Source: an uncultured Agathobacter sp. (GTDB taxonomy: Bacteria > Bacillota > Clostridia > Lachnospirales > Lachnospiraceae). Taken from it: a stretch of DNA of 54,869 nt. Where the stretch lies: positions 1 to 54,869 of the forward strand of contig CAMDYX010000014.1 of the NCBI GenBank assembly GCA_945910395.1, in the 5' to 3' direction. Shown piece after piece: positions 42,126 to 50,316 of this stretch. Under the pieces are notes generated by a model. The model did not search any database, was not told where the DNA came from, and saw only the letters and a program-made list of their open reading frames with translations. Numbering within the stretch: the first letter of the stretch is position 1; each line of letters opens with the position of its first letter. Both the position numbers and the translations under genes were made by a program.

Positions 42126-43475
42126 TTATGCAGAAGCCTTTGCTCTGGCAACATAGAGCGCCGCAAGGACTGCAAAGAGCTGCCCAATCACCATTCCCCA
42201 AAGAGCTGCGTCCATGCCGAATCGCGGAACGAATGAAAAAATCATGACAATCCGGATGGCAGAGGCAAGCAGATTGATGTAAAGTACATTCTTAGACTCT
42301 CCCAGGCCGTTTAATACACTTGCAAGAAGCGAATAAACGAATAGGAGAGGGCAGATAAAGCAAAGTCTTCGTATCATATGACCCGCCAATTCATTTTCAA
42401 AAATCACAGTTCCAATCCAATTCCCCGTAAAAGAAAAAAGAATCGAAAAGAAGACCCCTGCGATGGTGCCGTACAGACAAGCAGAAGAAATTGCCTTTGC
42501 AATACGTGAAGTGTTGTTCTTTGCATTTGCTTCTGATATTGCCGGAAGAAGCATAACGGATACCGAGTTTGTCAGTACGCAGGGAAAAAAGATAACCGAT
42601 ACCACCATTCCGGAAAAAACACCATAGATGCTTAAGGCTTCTGATACCGAATGCCCATACTCTTCCAGCTTTTGAGGAATCAGAATATTTTCGATACTGC
42701 TGCTTAGATGAGTAAGAGCCTGATTTAAGGTAAGAGGGACGGCAAGAGTAAGCAGCGTTGGAAAGGCTGCAAAATAATCCTTAGGATGGCTCTTTTCCAC
42801 TTTTGATATGGACAATATGGTGATGCTTAGGGTGCTGCTGCAGAGTTCCCCAAACAGCATGCCCCAGACTGCATCGATGGCAGAAATCGTTTCCTTGTGA
42901 TCCAGGGCAATAAGATAAAGTAGATAAACGCCGAAGACCCGTGCGATTTGTTCTGCAAGCTGACAGATGGAGGGAACGGCAGCCTTTTTCTTTCCAAAGT
43001 AATAGCCGTTAATACAGGAGTGTATGCTTGCCGGAACCAGACAATAGGACATCAGGCGAAGAAGTGGTTCACTATCGCTGTTTCCCAGTATTTTTTGCGA
43101 GATCGGAACCGAAAACCGGTGGATCAGTATGCAAAAAAGGATAGAGAGAGTAATGGAAAGGGTAAGTCCAGCATATAAATAGGCAATTGGTGGAAAAGCA
43201 TGCCCCTTTTTCTTATCATCGCCGGCTGCGGCGGCAACAAAGCGTGAAATTGCCGTTTGCATTCCGGAGGCACAAATCGAGATGCATAATCCAAAAATCG
43301 GAACCACGAGCTGATAAAGACCAAGACTTTCTGCACCGATTTCACGAGAGAGGAATATTCTATATAAGAAGCCCAACATGCGGCTTAGCACACCTGAGAG
43401 CGTAAGATAGAAGGCACCAATGAGAACCGGAGATTTGAAGAACCTGTTTTGTATAGAAGCTGTTATGTTTTTCAA
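42126..43475 (-). CDS. SpoVB/MurJ-like polysaccharide flippase
   Basis: Membrane protein of the MOP flippase superfamily, SpoVB-like branch; relatives move lipid-linked cell-wall or spore-cortex precursors. About 12-14 membrane helices. The N-terminus (GAFYLTLSGVLSRMLGFLYR) and SASGMQTAISRFVA-like segment are typical of SpoVB. 449 residues, slightly shorter than the usual 500. The start is TTG 43475, with GGGAG 7 nt upstream; no better ATG is nearby. Divergent from the cysteine desulfurase gene. It could be a vegetative flippase rather than SpoVB itself. Confidence 0.82.
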   Translation of the reverse strand: MKNITASIQNRFFKSPVLIGAFYLTLSGVLSRMLGFLYRIFLSREIGAESLGLYQLVVPIFGLCISICASGMQTAISRFVAAAAGDDKKKGHAFPPIAYLYAGLTLSITLSILFCILIHRFSVPISQKILGNSDSEPLLRLMSYCLVPASIHSCINGYYFGKKKAAVPSICQLAEQIARVFGVYLLYLIALDHKETISAIDAVWGMLFGELCSSTLSITILSISKVEKSHPKDYFAAFPTLLTLAVPLTLNQALTHLSSSIENILIPQKLEEYGHSVSEALSIYGVFSGMVVSVIFFPCVLTNSVSVMLLPAISEANAKNNTSRIAKAISSACLYGTIAGVFFSILFSFTGNWIGTVIFENELAGHMIRRLCFICPLLFVYSLLASVLNGLGESKNVLYINLLASAIRIVMIFSFVPRFGMDAALWGMVIGQLFAVLAALYVARAKASA

Positions 43476-43530
43476 GGTAGACTCCCTGGAAAGGTCTTGA
43501 TAAAAATTTTATGAGGAAATGAGGTCGTAT

Positions 43531-44676
43531 ATGAAAAAAGAAATTTATTTTGATCATGCGGCCACTACGAAGATGTGGCCACAGGTAAAGGCGGCCATGG
43601 AACCGTATTTGATCAAAAATTACGGAAACGCTTCTACTGCTTACGATATAGGACAAAATGCAAAAAAAGCATTGGAGAGTGCAAGAGAGAAAATTGCTGA
43701 GATTATCGATGCCGATCCGACAGAAATTTACTTTACTTCAGGAGGAAGTGAGTCGGATAACTGGGCGATAAAGAGTATTGCAGGAGAGTATAAATCCAAA
43801 GGAATGCATATGATTACCACACAGATTGAGCATCATGCAGTCCTAAATTCCTGCGAGTATCTGGAGAAGCTGGGATATCGGGTGACCTATCTGCCGGTGG
43901 ATCATTTTGGATTCGTTCATTTCGAAGATTTGTATGGAGCGATAACACCCCAGACAAGTTTAATTTCTGTAATGTATGGAAACAATGAGATCGGAACCAT
44001 TGAACCCATTGAGGAAATTGGAAAGCTGGCAAGAAGGAGGAATATTATTTTCCATACGGATGCGGTACAGGCGATTGGCCAGGTGCCGATTTCCGTAAAA
44101 AAGCTTCCGGTGGATGCACTAAGCGCCAGTGCACACAAATTTCATGGGCCAAAAGGGATTGGATTTTTGTATGTCAGGAAAGAGGTGGATATTCCTGCAT
44201 TTATTCACGGGGGCGGACAGGAAAGAGGAAAACGGGCAGGAACAGAAAATGTGGCTGAAATTGTGGGAATGGCAGAGGCGCTTTCGATTTCAAAGAAACA
44301 TATGGAACAATCTCTTGACAGACTCATAAAACTGAGAAAATATTTTATTCGCCGTGTAATGGAAGAATGTGATGGGGTATGTCTAAATGGTCATCCGAGC
44401 AAACGCTTGCCCGGAAATGTCAATTTTAGTTTTAAGGATGTAAACGCAACGGCACTTTTGGTTCTTTTGGAGGAAGAGGGAATCTGTGCTTCTGCGGGAA
44501 GCGCCTGCAACACCGGTTCCCATGGTTTATCTCATGTAATTCAGGCTATTCATGTTCCGCAGGATTATGCAGATGGAACCATTCGATTCTCTCTTGGCTG
44601 GGAGAACACATTTGCAGAAGTGGATTATACGGTAAAATGCTTAAAAGAAAATTTGCAGATACTTAGAATGATATAA
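43531..44676 (+). CDS. Cysteine desulfurase (NifS/IscS-like)
   Basis: PLP enzyme that takes sulfur from cysteine for iron-sulfur clusters or tRNA thiolation. Starts IYFDHAATTKMW; PLP lysine in SASAHKFHGPKGIGF (Lys near 204), His in QIEHHAVLNS near 100, and the persulfide cysteine in CASAGSACNTGSH near 325. 381 residues. ATG 43531 is chosen because GAGG lies 7 nt upstream; ATG 43519 overlaps that site. No scaffold gene follows, so the sulfur acceptor is not evident. Confidence 0.92.
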   Translation: MKKEIYFDHAATTKMWPQVKAAMEPYLIKNYGNASTAYDIGQNAKKALESAREKIAEIIDADPTEIYFTSGGSESDNWAIKSIAGEYKSKGMHMITTQIEHHAVLNSCEYLEKLGYRVTYLPVDHFGFVHFEDLYGAITPQTSLISVMYGNNEIGTIEPIEEIGKLARRRNIIFHTDAVQAIGQVPISVKKLPVDALSASAHKFHGPKGIGFLYVRKEVDIPAFIHGGGQERGKRAGTENVAEIVGMAEALSISKKHMEQSLDRLIKLRKYFIRRVMEECDGVCLNGHPSKRLPGNVNFSFKDVNATALLVLLEEEGICASAGSACNTGSHGLSHVIQAIHVPQDYADGTIRFSLGWENTFAEVDYTVKCLKENLQILRMI

Positions 44677-44680
44677 AAGA

Positions 44681-44715
44681 AAATCCCCGAAAGCCTAGGC
44701 CCTCGGGGATTGAAT
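44681..44715. terminator. Bidirectional terminator
   Basis: AATCCCCGA pairs with TCGGGGATT, with A-rich sequence on the left side and T-rich on the right. It lies between the convergent cysteine desulfurase and HAD genes and can serve both. Confidence 0.75.
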
Positions 44716-44738
44716 CTTCTATGGAAATCATGTAAAAT

Positions 44739-45578
44739 CTAAAACGTATATTTGGAAATAATGGCAGCTACGCCATCCTCGTCGTTGGAGAGTGTTATTT
44801 CATCCGCAACCGCTTTAACATCCTCGGTAGCATTTGCCATAGCAACGCCGATTGCGGCAGCCTTTAGGATGGAGATATCATTTTCCGTATCACCTACTGC
44901 CATGGTGTCCTCCATAGGAATATGAAGGTACCTCGCAAGCATTTTTAAGCCTTCCCCCTTATCGACGCCGGCTTTGGTAAATTCTAAGTTGTTATATCCA
45001 CCGCTTACGCATGTAATGTTTGGATTTTGAAGAAGAAATGCTTTTACCTCTTCACGGTCAACGAGGATACCCTTTTCATCGGGGTAGAAATTCAAGGTCA
45101 TTTTTTGAATTTCAAGATTGTTCTCCTCCAGATATCGGGGCAGATCCTCTACACGGGTACGGGATTCAATGATGTACTTTTTCAGAGGAGCCGGGGATGC
45201 CAGCTTATAGGCGGCCTCTAAGCACTTTTTCGGAGAGATGGCATCTCCGTGGATAAAGGCATCCATATGAATATCCTTGGATAAAAGAAAGCTTAGAATC
45301 GGAGTGGTTATGGAACGATCCATACAATTTTCATAGATACATTCTTTGGTTGTGATATCATAAATGGCGCTTCCGTTTGTGGTGATCGCATACCGGATGC
45401 CGGTCCCCTCCAATTGCTCAAAAGGAAGCCCACAAAAGGGGCGACCGGAGGAAATGACAATATAGATTCCTTTTTCAGTGGCAGATTTTATGGCGGCAAG
45501 ATTACCGGATGAAATTTTGCTTTGACTGTTAAAAAGTGTGCCATCCAGATCGAGGGCAATGAGTTTTATATTTGACAT
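44739..45578 (-). CDS. Cof-type HAD hydrolase
   Basis: Sugar-phosphate or nucleotide phosphatase of the Cof (HAD IIB) group. Motif I ALDLDGTLFNS (8-18), motif II ISSGRPF near 43, a C2B cap domain (about 85-190), then the Lys region KGEGLKML near 205 and motif IV AVGDTENDISIL near 224. 279 residues is normal. The substrate cannot be told from sequence. Divergent from metH. Confidence 0.9.
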   Translation of the reverse strand: MSNIKLIALDLDGTLFNSQSKISSGNLAAIKSATEKGIYIVISSGRPFCGLPFEQLEGTGIRYAITTNGSAIYDITTKECIYENCMDRSITTPILSFLLSKDIHMDAFIHGDAISPKKCLEAAYKLASPAPLKKYIIESRTRVEDLPRYLEENNLEIQKMTLNFYPDEKGILVDREEVKAFLLQNPNITCVSGGYNNLEFTKAGVDKGEGLKMLARYLHIPMEDTMAVGDTENDISILKAAAIGVAMANATEDVKAVADEITLSNDEDGVAAIISKYTF

Positions 45579-45665
45579 AATAGTATCCTTTGTTTTTATA
45601 AAATCAGTATGAACACATTATAATAGAAACAGAAAAAACTTCAAGTTGTAAAAAGAGGAAGAAAC

Positions 45666-48152
45666 ATGACGAAGAAAGATTTTAAAGAATTCATGAAAAA
45701 GGGACCGATTATTCTGGACGGAGCCACGGGAACCAACCTGATGGCACAAGGAATGCCCATTGGCGTCTGTCCCGAACTATGGATATTAGAGCATCCTAAG
45801 GTGATGAAGAAGCTGCAGCAGGATTATGTTGCTGCCGGAAGCCAGATCGTATATGCACCTACCTTTACAGGAAACCGCATTAAGCTGGCGGAATATGGTC
45901 TTAAGGATCGGCTGGAAGAAATCAATACCTCCCTGGTACGGTTATCGAAGGAAGCCGTAGATGGAAAGGCGCTTGTTGCCGGTGATATGACCATGACGGG
46001 ACAGCAGCTTTTCCCACTTGGGGATTTGCAGTTCGAAGAGCTGGTAGAGGTATATGAGGAACAGGCGAGGGTTTTAGATGCAGCAGGAGTGGATCTTTTT
46101 GTGGTGGAAACCATGATGAGCCTTCAGGAGTGCAGAGCTGCACTTTTTGCCATTAAAAAGGTCAGCGATTTGCCGGTAATGATTACCCTCACCTATAACG
46201 AGGATGGCAGAACGCTGTTCGGAACACCGCCGGAAACTGCGGTTGTGGTGCTACAGTCCCTTGGTGTGGATGCGATTGGAATCAACTGCTCCACAGGCCC
46301 CATGGAGATGGTAGAACCGGTGAAAAAAATGGCAGAGTATGCAACGGTTCCGATTCTTGCAAAGCCAAATGCGGGACTTCCGGAACTGGATGGGAAAAAG
46401 ACGGTATACCGCATGTCTCCGGAAGAATTTGCGGCTGCAGGGGTCGCACTGGTAAATGCGGGCGCAGCAATTGTGGGAGGCTGCTGCGGTACAACTCCGG
46501 AGCATATCAAGGCACTTTCTAAGGCGGTAAAGGCATTAGAGGTAAAAGCACCCCTCACAAAGCATCGCCGAGTTCTGGCATCCGAACGAAAAAATGTGGA
46601 GATTGATTTGGACGGCAATTTTATTGTTGTGGGAGAACGGATTAATCCCACCGGAAAGAAAAAGCTTCAGGAACAGCTTCGTGAAGGAAAGCTTGACCTG
46701 GTCCGCCAGATGGCAATGGAGCAGGAAGAAAATGGTGCAAGCATTCTGGACATCAATATGGGAATGAACGGAATTGATGAAAAGGAAATGATGAAGCGTG
46801 TCATCTATGAGGTGTCCTCTACGGTAGATTGCCCACTCTGCATTGATTCCAGCCATGTGGAGGTCATTGAGGAGGCACTAAAGATTTATCCGGGACGGGC
46901 ACTGATCAATTCCATTTCCTTGGAATCGACGAAGCTCGAAAAGCTGCTGCCCCTTGCGGCAAAATATGGAGCAATGTTTATTTTACTTCCCCTTTCCGAT
47001 GAGGGACTTCCAAAGGATATAGAAGAAAAGCGCAGGATTATTGAAACCATATATGACAAGGCAATGGAGCTTGGAATTGCCCATGAAGATATTGTTGTAG
47101 ATGGACTTGTTGCTACCATCGGAGCGAATCCAAAAGCAGCAAAGGAATGCTATGATACCATTATGTACTGCAAGGAGGTAAAGAAGCTTCCCACAATCTG
47201 TGGTCTGTCCAATATTTCCTTCGGGTTGCCGGAACGAAGCTACATCAATACGGCGTTCCTTACTATGGCAATTGCAAAGGGACTTACCATGGCCATTGCA
47301 AATCCATCCCAGGAGCTGCTGATGAATGCGGCTTTTGCATCGGACATGCTACTTTTTAGACCGGATAGCGATATCCGATATATTGAGCATATGAACCGTA
47401 TGGCAGAGAAGCATGCCAATGAGGAGATTGTGGTCAAAAAGGAAGCAAAGCCAAGGACCGGGGCAGAGAGTGAAACAGCTTCCGGAGCTTCAACCTCCGG
47501 TTCCATAGGAGAAGAGATCAGGAATCATCCTGTTTTTAAAGCAGTATTAAAAGGAAATAAGGAAACAATTATCCATGAGGTGGATGTGGCTCTTGCAGCA
47601 GGGCTTACACCGGATCAGATGATCAATGATTATCTGATCGCGGCCATTAATGAAGTGGGAGAGCTGTTTAATGCAAAAAAATACTTCCTGCCACAGCTGA
47701 TCGGAAGTGCAAATACCATGAAACAGGCCATCGACTATCTGGAGCCGATGATGGAGAAAAAGGAAGGCCGGGGACAGATGCCGACGCTTGTGATTGCAAC
47801 CGTGGAAGGAGATATTCACGATATCGGAAAAAATCTGGTTGTGCTGATGCTGAAAAACTACGGCTATCATGTAATCGATTTGGGCAAGGATGTGCCATGT
47901 GAAGAAATCGTGGACTGCGCCATGAAAGAACATGCAGCAGTCATTGGTCTTTCTGCACTCATGACCACCACAATGATGCGTATGCAGGATGTGGTGGAGC
48001 TGTGCAAAGAAAAAGGCTGCAAGAGTAAAGTGATTATTGGAGGAGCCTGCATTACCCAAAGCTTTGCAGACGAGATTGGTGCAGACGGATATTCGAAGGA
48101 TGCTGCGGACTGTGTGAAGCTGGTGGAGCGCTTGCTTGCAGAACAGAACTAA
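45666..48152 (+). CDS. metH: Cobalamin-dependent methionine synthase, three-domain form
   Basis: Methylates homocysteine from methyl-tetrahydrofolate through cobalamin. Homocysteine/zinc domain (1-300) with GINCST near 204 and GGCCGTTPEH near 270; pterin domain (315-600) beginning VVGERINPTGKKK; cobalamin cap and B12 domain (630-828) with DIHDIGKN near 715, the histidine ligand motif. The 828-residue protein ends there, so the SAM-binding reactivation domain of long MetH is absent, as in many Clostridia and Thermotoga. AGAGGAAG precedes the ATG. The 87-nt leader is too short for a cobalamin riboswitch. Confidence 0.95.
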   Translation: MTKKDFKEFMKKGPIILDGATGTNLMAQGMPIGVCPELWILEHPKVMKKLQQDYVAAGSQIVYAPTFTGNRIKLAEYGLKDRLEEINTSLVRLSKEAVDGKALVAGDMTMTGQQLFPLGDLQFEELVEVYEEQARVLDAAGVDLFVVETMMSLQECRAALFAIKKVSDLPVMITLTYNEDGRTLFGTPPETAVVVLQSLGVDAIGINCSTGPMEMVEPVKKMAEYATVPILAKPNAGLPELDGKKTVYRMSPEEFAAAGVALVNAGAAIVGGCCGTTPEHIKALSKAVKALEVKAPLTKHRRVLASERKNVEIDLDGNFIVVGERINPTGKKKLQEQLREGKLDLVRQMAMEQEENGASILDINMGMNGIDEKEMMKRVIYEVSSTVDCPLCIDSSHVEVIEEALKIYPGRALINSISLESTKLEKLLPLAAKYGAMFILLPLSDEGLPKDIEEKRRIIETIYDKAMELGIAHEDIVVDGLVATIGANPKAAKECYDTIMYCKEVKKLPTICGLSNISFGLPERSYINTAFLTMAIAKGLTMAIANPSQELLMNAAFASDMLLFRPDSDIRYIEHMNRMAEKHANEEIVVKKEAKPRTGAESETASGASTSGSIGEEIRNHPVFKAVLKGNKETIIHEVDVALAAGLTPDQMINDYLIAAINEVGELFNAKKYFLPQLIGSANTMKQAIDYLEPMMEKKEGRGQMPTLVIATVEGDIHDIGKNLVVLMLKNYGYHVIDLGKDVPCEEIVDCAMKEHAAVIGLSALMTTTMMRMQDVVELCKEKGCKSKVIIGGACITQSFADEIGADGYSKDAADCVKLVERLLAEQN

Positions 48153-48160
48153 TTAGATGT

Positions 48161-48202
48161 ATTTCGGAAATGCATTCTCAGGAACACCTTTTTTGAAATA
48201 GA
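48161..48202 (+). repeat. Degenerate arm of the palindromic repeat
   Basis: ATTTCGGAAATGCATTCTCA followed by GGAACACCTTTTTTGAAATA resembles the outer right arm (ATTCA...GGAACAC...CCGAAA) seen elsewhere. The match is partial. It begins 9 nt after the metH stop. Confidence 0.4.
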
Positions 48203-48235
48203 ATAAAAAAATTAACGTTTTTCATTAATTTATTG

Positions 48236-48263
48236 TTGACAAACGAAATTCTCTGTGTATAAT
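48236..48263 (+). promoter_or_regulatory. Promoter of the DUF2975 operon
   Basis: Consensus TTGACA at 48236-48241, 16-nt spacer and consensus TATAAT at 48258-48263. About 78 nt of AT-rich leader follows. Confidence 0.8.
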
Positions 48264-48340
48264 AAAGTTATCGATAAACATTAAATATTTAATCTTATCT
48301 CGAAATTATTTATCATTTATTGACATGGAGGATGTTATTT

Positions 48341-49051
48341 ATGAAAACAGAAGCAATCAAAAAAATTAATAAGATGGGTGAGGTTGGAAGTATCCTCATT
48401 GTTATCGCAAAGGTATTTTGCATTATCGGATTTGTGGCATGCCTGATCGGAACCATTTGCCTTGGCCTGCTGCCAAAGGATTTTATTTCTTTTCACGCCA
48501 TGGGAAGCGGAACAATAGAAGTCAACATGGAAGCAATCGGACAGAGCATATCTGCAGAGGATGCAGAGCTGATTAACAGCGGAAAACTTTTGGAAAACGG
48601 AAAAGTATCGATCGAGCTGAATAGCAATGAGTATGAGATGAGTGAGATGTATACAGAGGGCAACAGCATTTTCTTATCTACAAGCCAGACTTTAAATACC
48701 ATCAGTGCCCACAATTTAGTATACTGTGTTGCTATTGCAACGATTTCTATGGCAATGACAGTGGTATCCCTGTTCTTTGCAGGATTTCTGTGCAAGGCAT
48801 TTAAGAACTGTAACAGTCCCTTTGAAGAGAATGTTATTAAAAAAATGCAGCAGTTTGCATACTCCTTAATTCCGTGGGTGATTCTTACCAGCATTTCAAA
48901 TTCTATGATAAACTCTTTGGTTTCCGGAAAGTTCAATGTGAATGTATCCATTGATCTTACCATGCTTTTAGTAGTGCTTATCATTTTAGCACTTGCTTAC
49001 ATTTTCAAGTACGGTGCTGTATTACAGCAGGAATCAGACGAGACATTATAG
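48341..49051 (+). CDS. DUF2975-type membrane protein
   Basis: Membrane protein of the DUF2975/YoaS type, role unknown. Four hydrophobic segments: about 17-40, 130-155, 175-195 and 207-230. Between the first two is an external domain (45-125). 236 residues from ATG 48341, with GGAGG about 10 nt upstream; the earlier in-frame start at 48320 lies upstream of that site. It is followed 18 nt later by a small helix-turn-helix gene, the usual arrangement for this family. Confidence 0.78.
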   Translation: MKTEAIKKINKMGEVGSILIVIAKVFCIIGFVACLIGTICLGLLPKDFISFHAMGSGTIEVNMEAIGQSISAEDAELINSGKLLENGKVSIELNSNEYEMSEMYTEGNSIFLSTSQTLNTISAHNLVYCVAIATISMAMTVVSLFFAGFLCKAFKNCNSPFEENVIKKMQQFAYSLIPWVILTSISNSMINSLVSGKFNVNVSIDLTMLLVVLIILALAYIFKYGAVLQQESDETL

Positions 49052-49069
49052 GAAAAGGAGTGCGGATAT

Positions 49070-49303
49070 ATGGGAAAGATTATACTTCGACTGGATCGTG
49101 TGATGGCAGATCGAAAGATTTCATTAAAAGAATTATCAGAGATTGTAGGTGTAAGCAATGTCAATTTGTCGAAAATGAAGACAGGAAAAATCAGTGCGAT
49201 TCGCTTTTCCACCCTGGAAGCAATTTGTGAAGCACTAAAATGTCAGCCGGGGGATATTTTGGAATACGATCCGAATGCAGAAAGTGAGGGGTACGAAGGG
49301 TAA
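49070..49303 (+). CDS. YozG-like Cro/CI-family regulator
   Basis: Small DNA-binding protein, 77 residues. The helix-turn-helix lies at about 15-60 (ISLKELSEIVGVSNVNLSKM then IRFSTLEAICEALKCQPGDI), the pattern of YozG-type XRE regulators. GAAAAGGAG precedes the ATG. The stop abuts the next ATG. It probably controls the operon it sits in. Confidence 0.9.
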   Translation: MGKIILRLDRVMADRKISLKELSEIVGVSNVNLSKMKTGKISAIRFSTLEAICEALKCQPGDILEYDPNAESEGYEG

Positions 49304-49915
49304 ATGTTAAACTTATTTATCACAGAATTTCTAGGGGCGGTTTTTCAGCTGCTTATTTTTTCTCTTGTACCCTTTATCTGGTGGCTTATTACTGCACGAA
49401 AAAAGGAAAACTTTTTTAGGTGGATCGGACTTAAAAAGATTACACATGAAAAGAATGCAGGGAACACGTTGCTGATTACATTTCTGGCATCGGCTCTGTA
49501 CTGTGCACTGACTTTTCTCTGCATCACCTTTGTGTCAGATGAAATCACTACAGCAGGCAGCCAATTTGTGGGGAAGGGAATGATTGCCCTTCCCGCAGCC
49601 GTGGCTTACGCCTATATCAGAACCGCGCTGGCGGAAGAAATGGTATTCAGAGGCTTTCTGTTAAAGCGAATTAAGAATAAATTCGGTTTTGGAATCGGCA
49701 ATCTGATACAGGCTGTCCTGTTTGGATTGTTACATGGAATTCCCTTTGGACTGGCTACACAGAATATCCTTGTCACGGTGCTGCTAACAATTCTTCCCGG
49801 GGCTTTCGGCTGGTATCAGGGATGGCTGAATGAAAAGCGATGTGGAGAATCCATTGTATCCAGTTGGTTATTGCATGGTACGATGAATTTTATCGTGACT
49901 TGTCTTTCTTTGTAA
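49304..49915 (+). CDS. CPBP-family intramembrane metalloprotease
   Basis: Membrane protease of the CPBP (Abi) family, related to CAAX prenyl endopeptidase. The active-site motifs are EEMVFRGFLLKR (near 110, paired Glu and Arg), FGLLHGIPFG (near 145, His) and LLHGTMNF (near 190, His). About six membrane helices. 203 residues. It starts directly after the YozG-like stop. In Gram-positive bacteria such proteins can give bacteriocin self-immunity or process peptides; no bacteriocin precursor was found nearby. Confidence 0.88.
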   Translation: MLNLFITEFLGAVFQLLIFSLVPFIWWLITARKKENFFRWIGLKKITHEKNAGNTLLITFLASALYCALTFLCITFVSDEITTAGSQFVGKGMIALPAAVAYAYIRTALAEEMVFRGFLLKRIKNKFGFGIGNLIQAVLFGLLHGIPFGLATQNILVTVLLTILPGAFGWYQGWLNEKRCGESIVSSWLLHGTMNFIVTCLSL

Positions 49916-49958
49916 AGAACTAAAAAGATAAAAAATAAAAAATATTTTAGAAAAGCTG

Positions 49959-49987
49959 TTGACATTTTCGCCTGTCCAAGATATACT
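49959..49987 (+). promoter_or_regulatory. tRNA promoter
   Basis: TTGACA at 49959-49964, 17-nt spacer and TATACT at 49982-49987, 36 nt before the first tRNA. The consensus match fits a strong stable-RNA promoter. Confidence 0.85.
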
Positions 49988-50022
49988 TATCAAGTCGGTC
50001 GGCAAAAACGATTGACTTATAT

Positions 50023-50095
50023 GGGATCTTAGCTCAGCTGGGAGAGCATCTGCCTTACAAGCAGAGGGTCATAGGTTCGAGCCCTATAGGTCCCA
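50023..50095 (+). tRNA. tRNA-Val (anticodon TAC)
   Basis: Full cloverleaf of 73 nt. Acceptor GGGATCT pairs with AGGTCCC (one G-T pair), D arm with AGCTCAGCTGGGAGAGC, anticodon stem TCTGC/GCAGA with loop CTTACAA, T arm ATAGG-TTCGAGC-CCTAT. The CCA end is not encoded. Confidence 0.97.
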
Positions 50096-50112
50096 TACTT
50101 TTAAATAAATAT

Positions 50113-50186
50113 GGCGAGATGGCTCAACTGGCTAGAGCATCCGGTTCATACCCGGAAGGTTAAGAGTTCAAGTCTCTTTCTCGCTA
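50113..50186 (+). tRNA. tRNA-Met (anticodon CAT)
   Basis: Full cloverleaf of 74 nt. Acceptor GGCGAGA pairs with TCTCGCT (terminal G-T), anticodon stem TCCGG/CCGGA with loop TTCATAC, T arm AAGAG-TTCAAGT-CTCTT. It lacks the three G-C pairs of an initiator, so it is an elongator. The CAT anticodon also occurs in tRNA-Ile2, but the overall form resembles elongator Met. No encoded CCA. Confidence 0.92.
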
Positions 50187-50194
50187 CTAGATGG

Positions 50195-50223
50195 CGCTTC
50201 GGATGATTCCGAAGCGTTTTTTG
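50195..50223 (+). terminator. Terminator of the tRNA pair
   Basis: CGCTTCGGA pairs with TCCGAAGCG over a TGAT loop, followed by TTTTTT. Confidence 0.93.
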
Positions 50224-50316
50224 TGATATATCACATGAATTGCTAAATACCTTCATTGACAATCCATTTGAATAAAAATTATAATGGGAAAAAAGAATTT
50301 TGTGAAGGAAACAACC

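Noticed and set aside
45579-45665. Cobalamin or SAM riboswitch before metH
   Set aside because: 87 nt is too short and no conserved box can be read.
50113-50186. Initiator tRNA-Met or tRNA-Ile2 for the CAT tRNA
   Set aside because: The anticodon stem lacks the three G-C pairs of initiators, and the acceptor and T arms look like elongator Met. Ile2 cannot be fully excluded without a covariance search.
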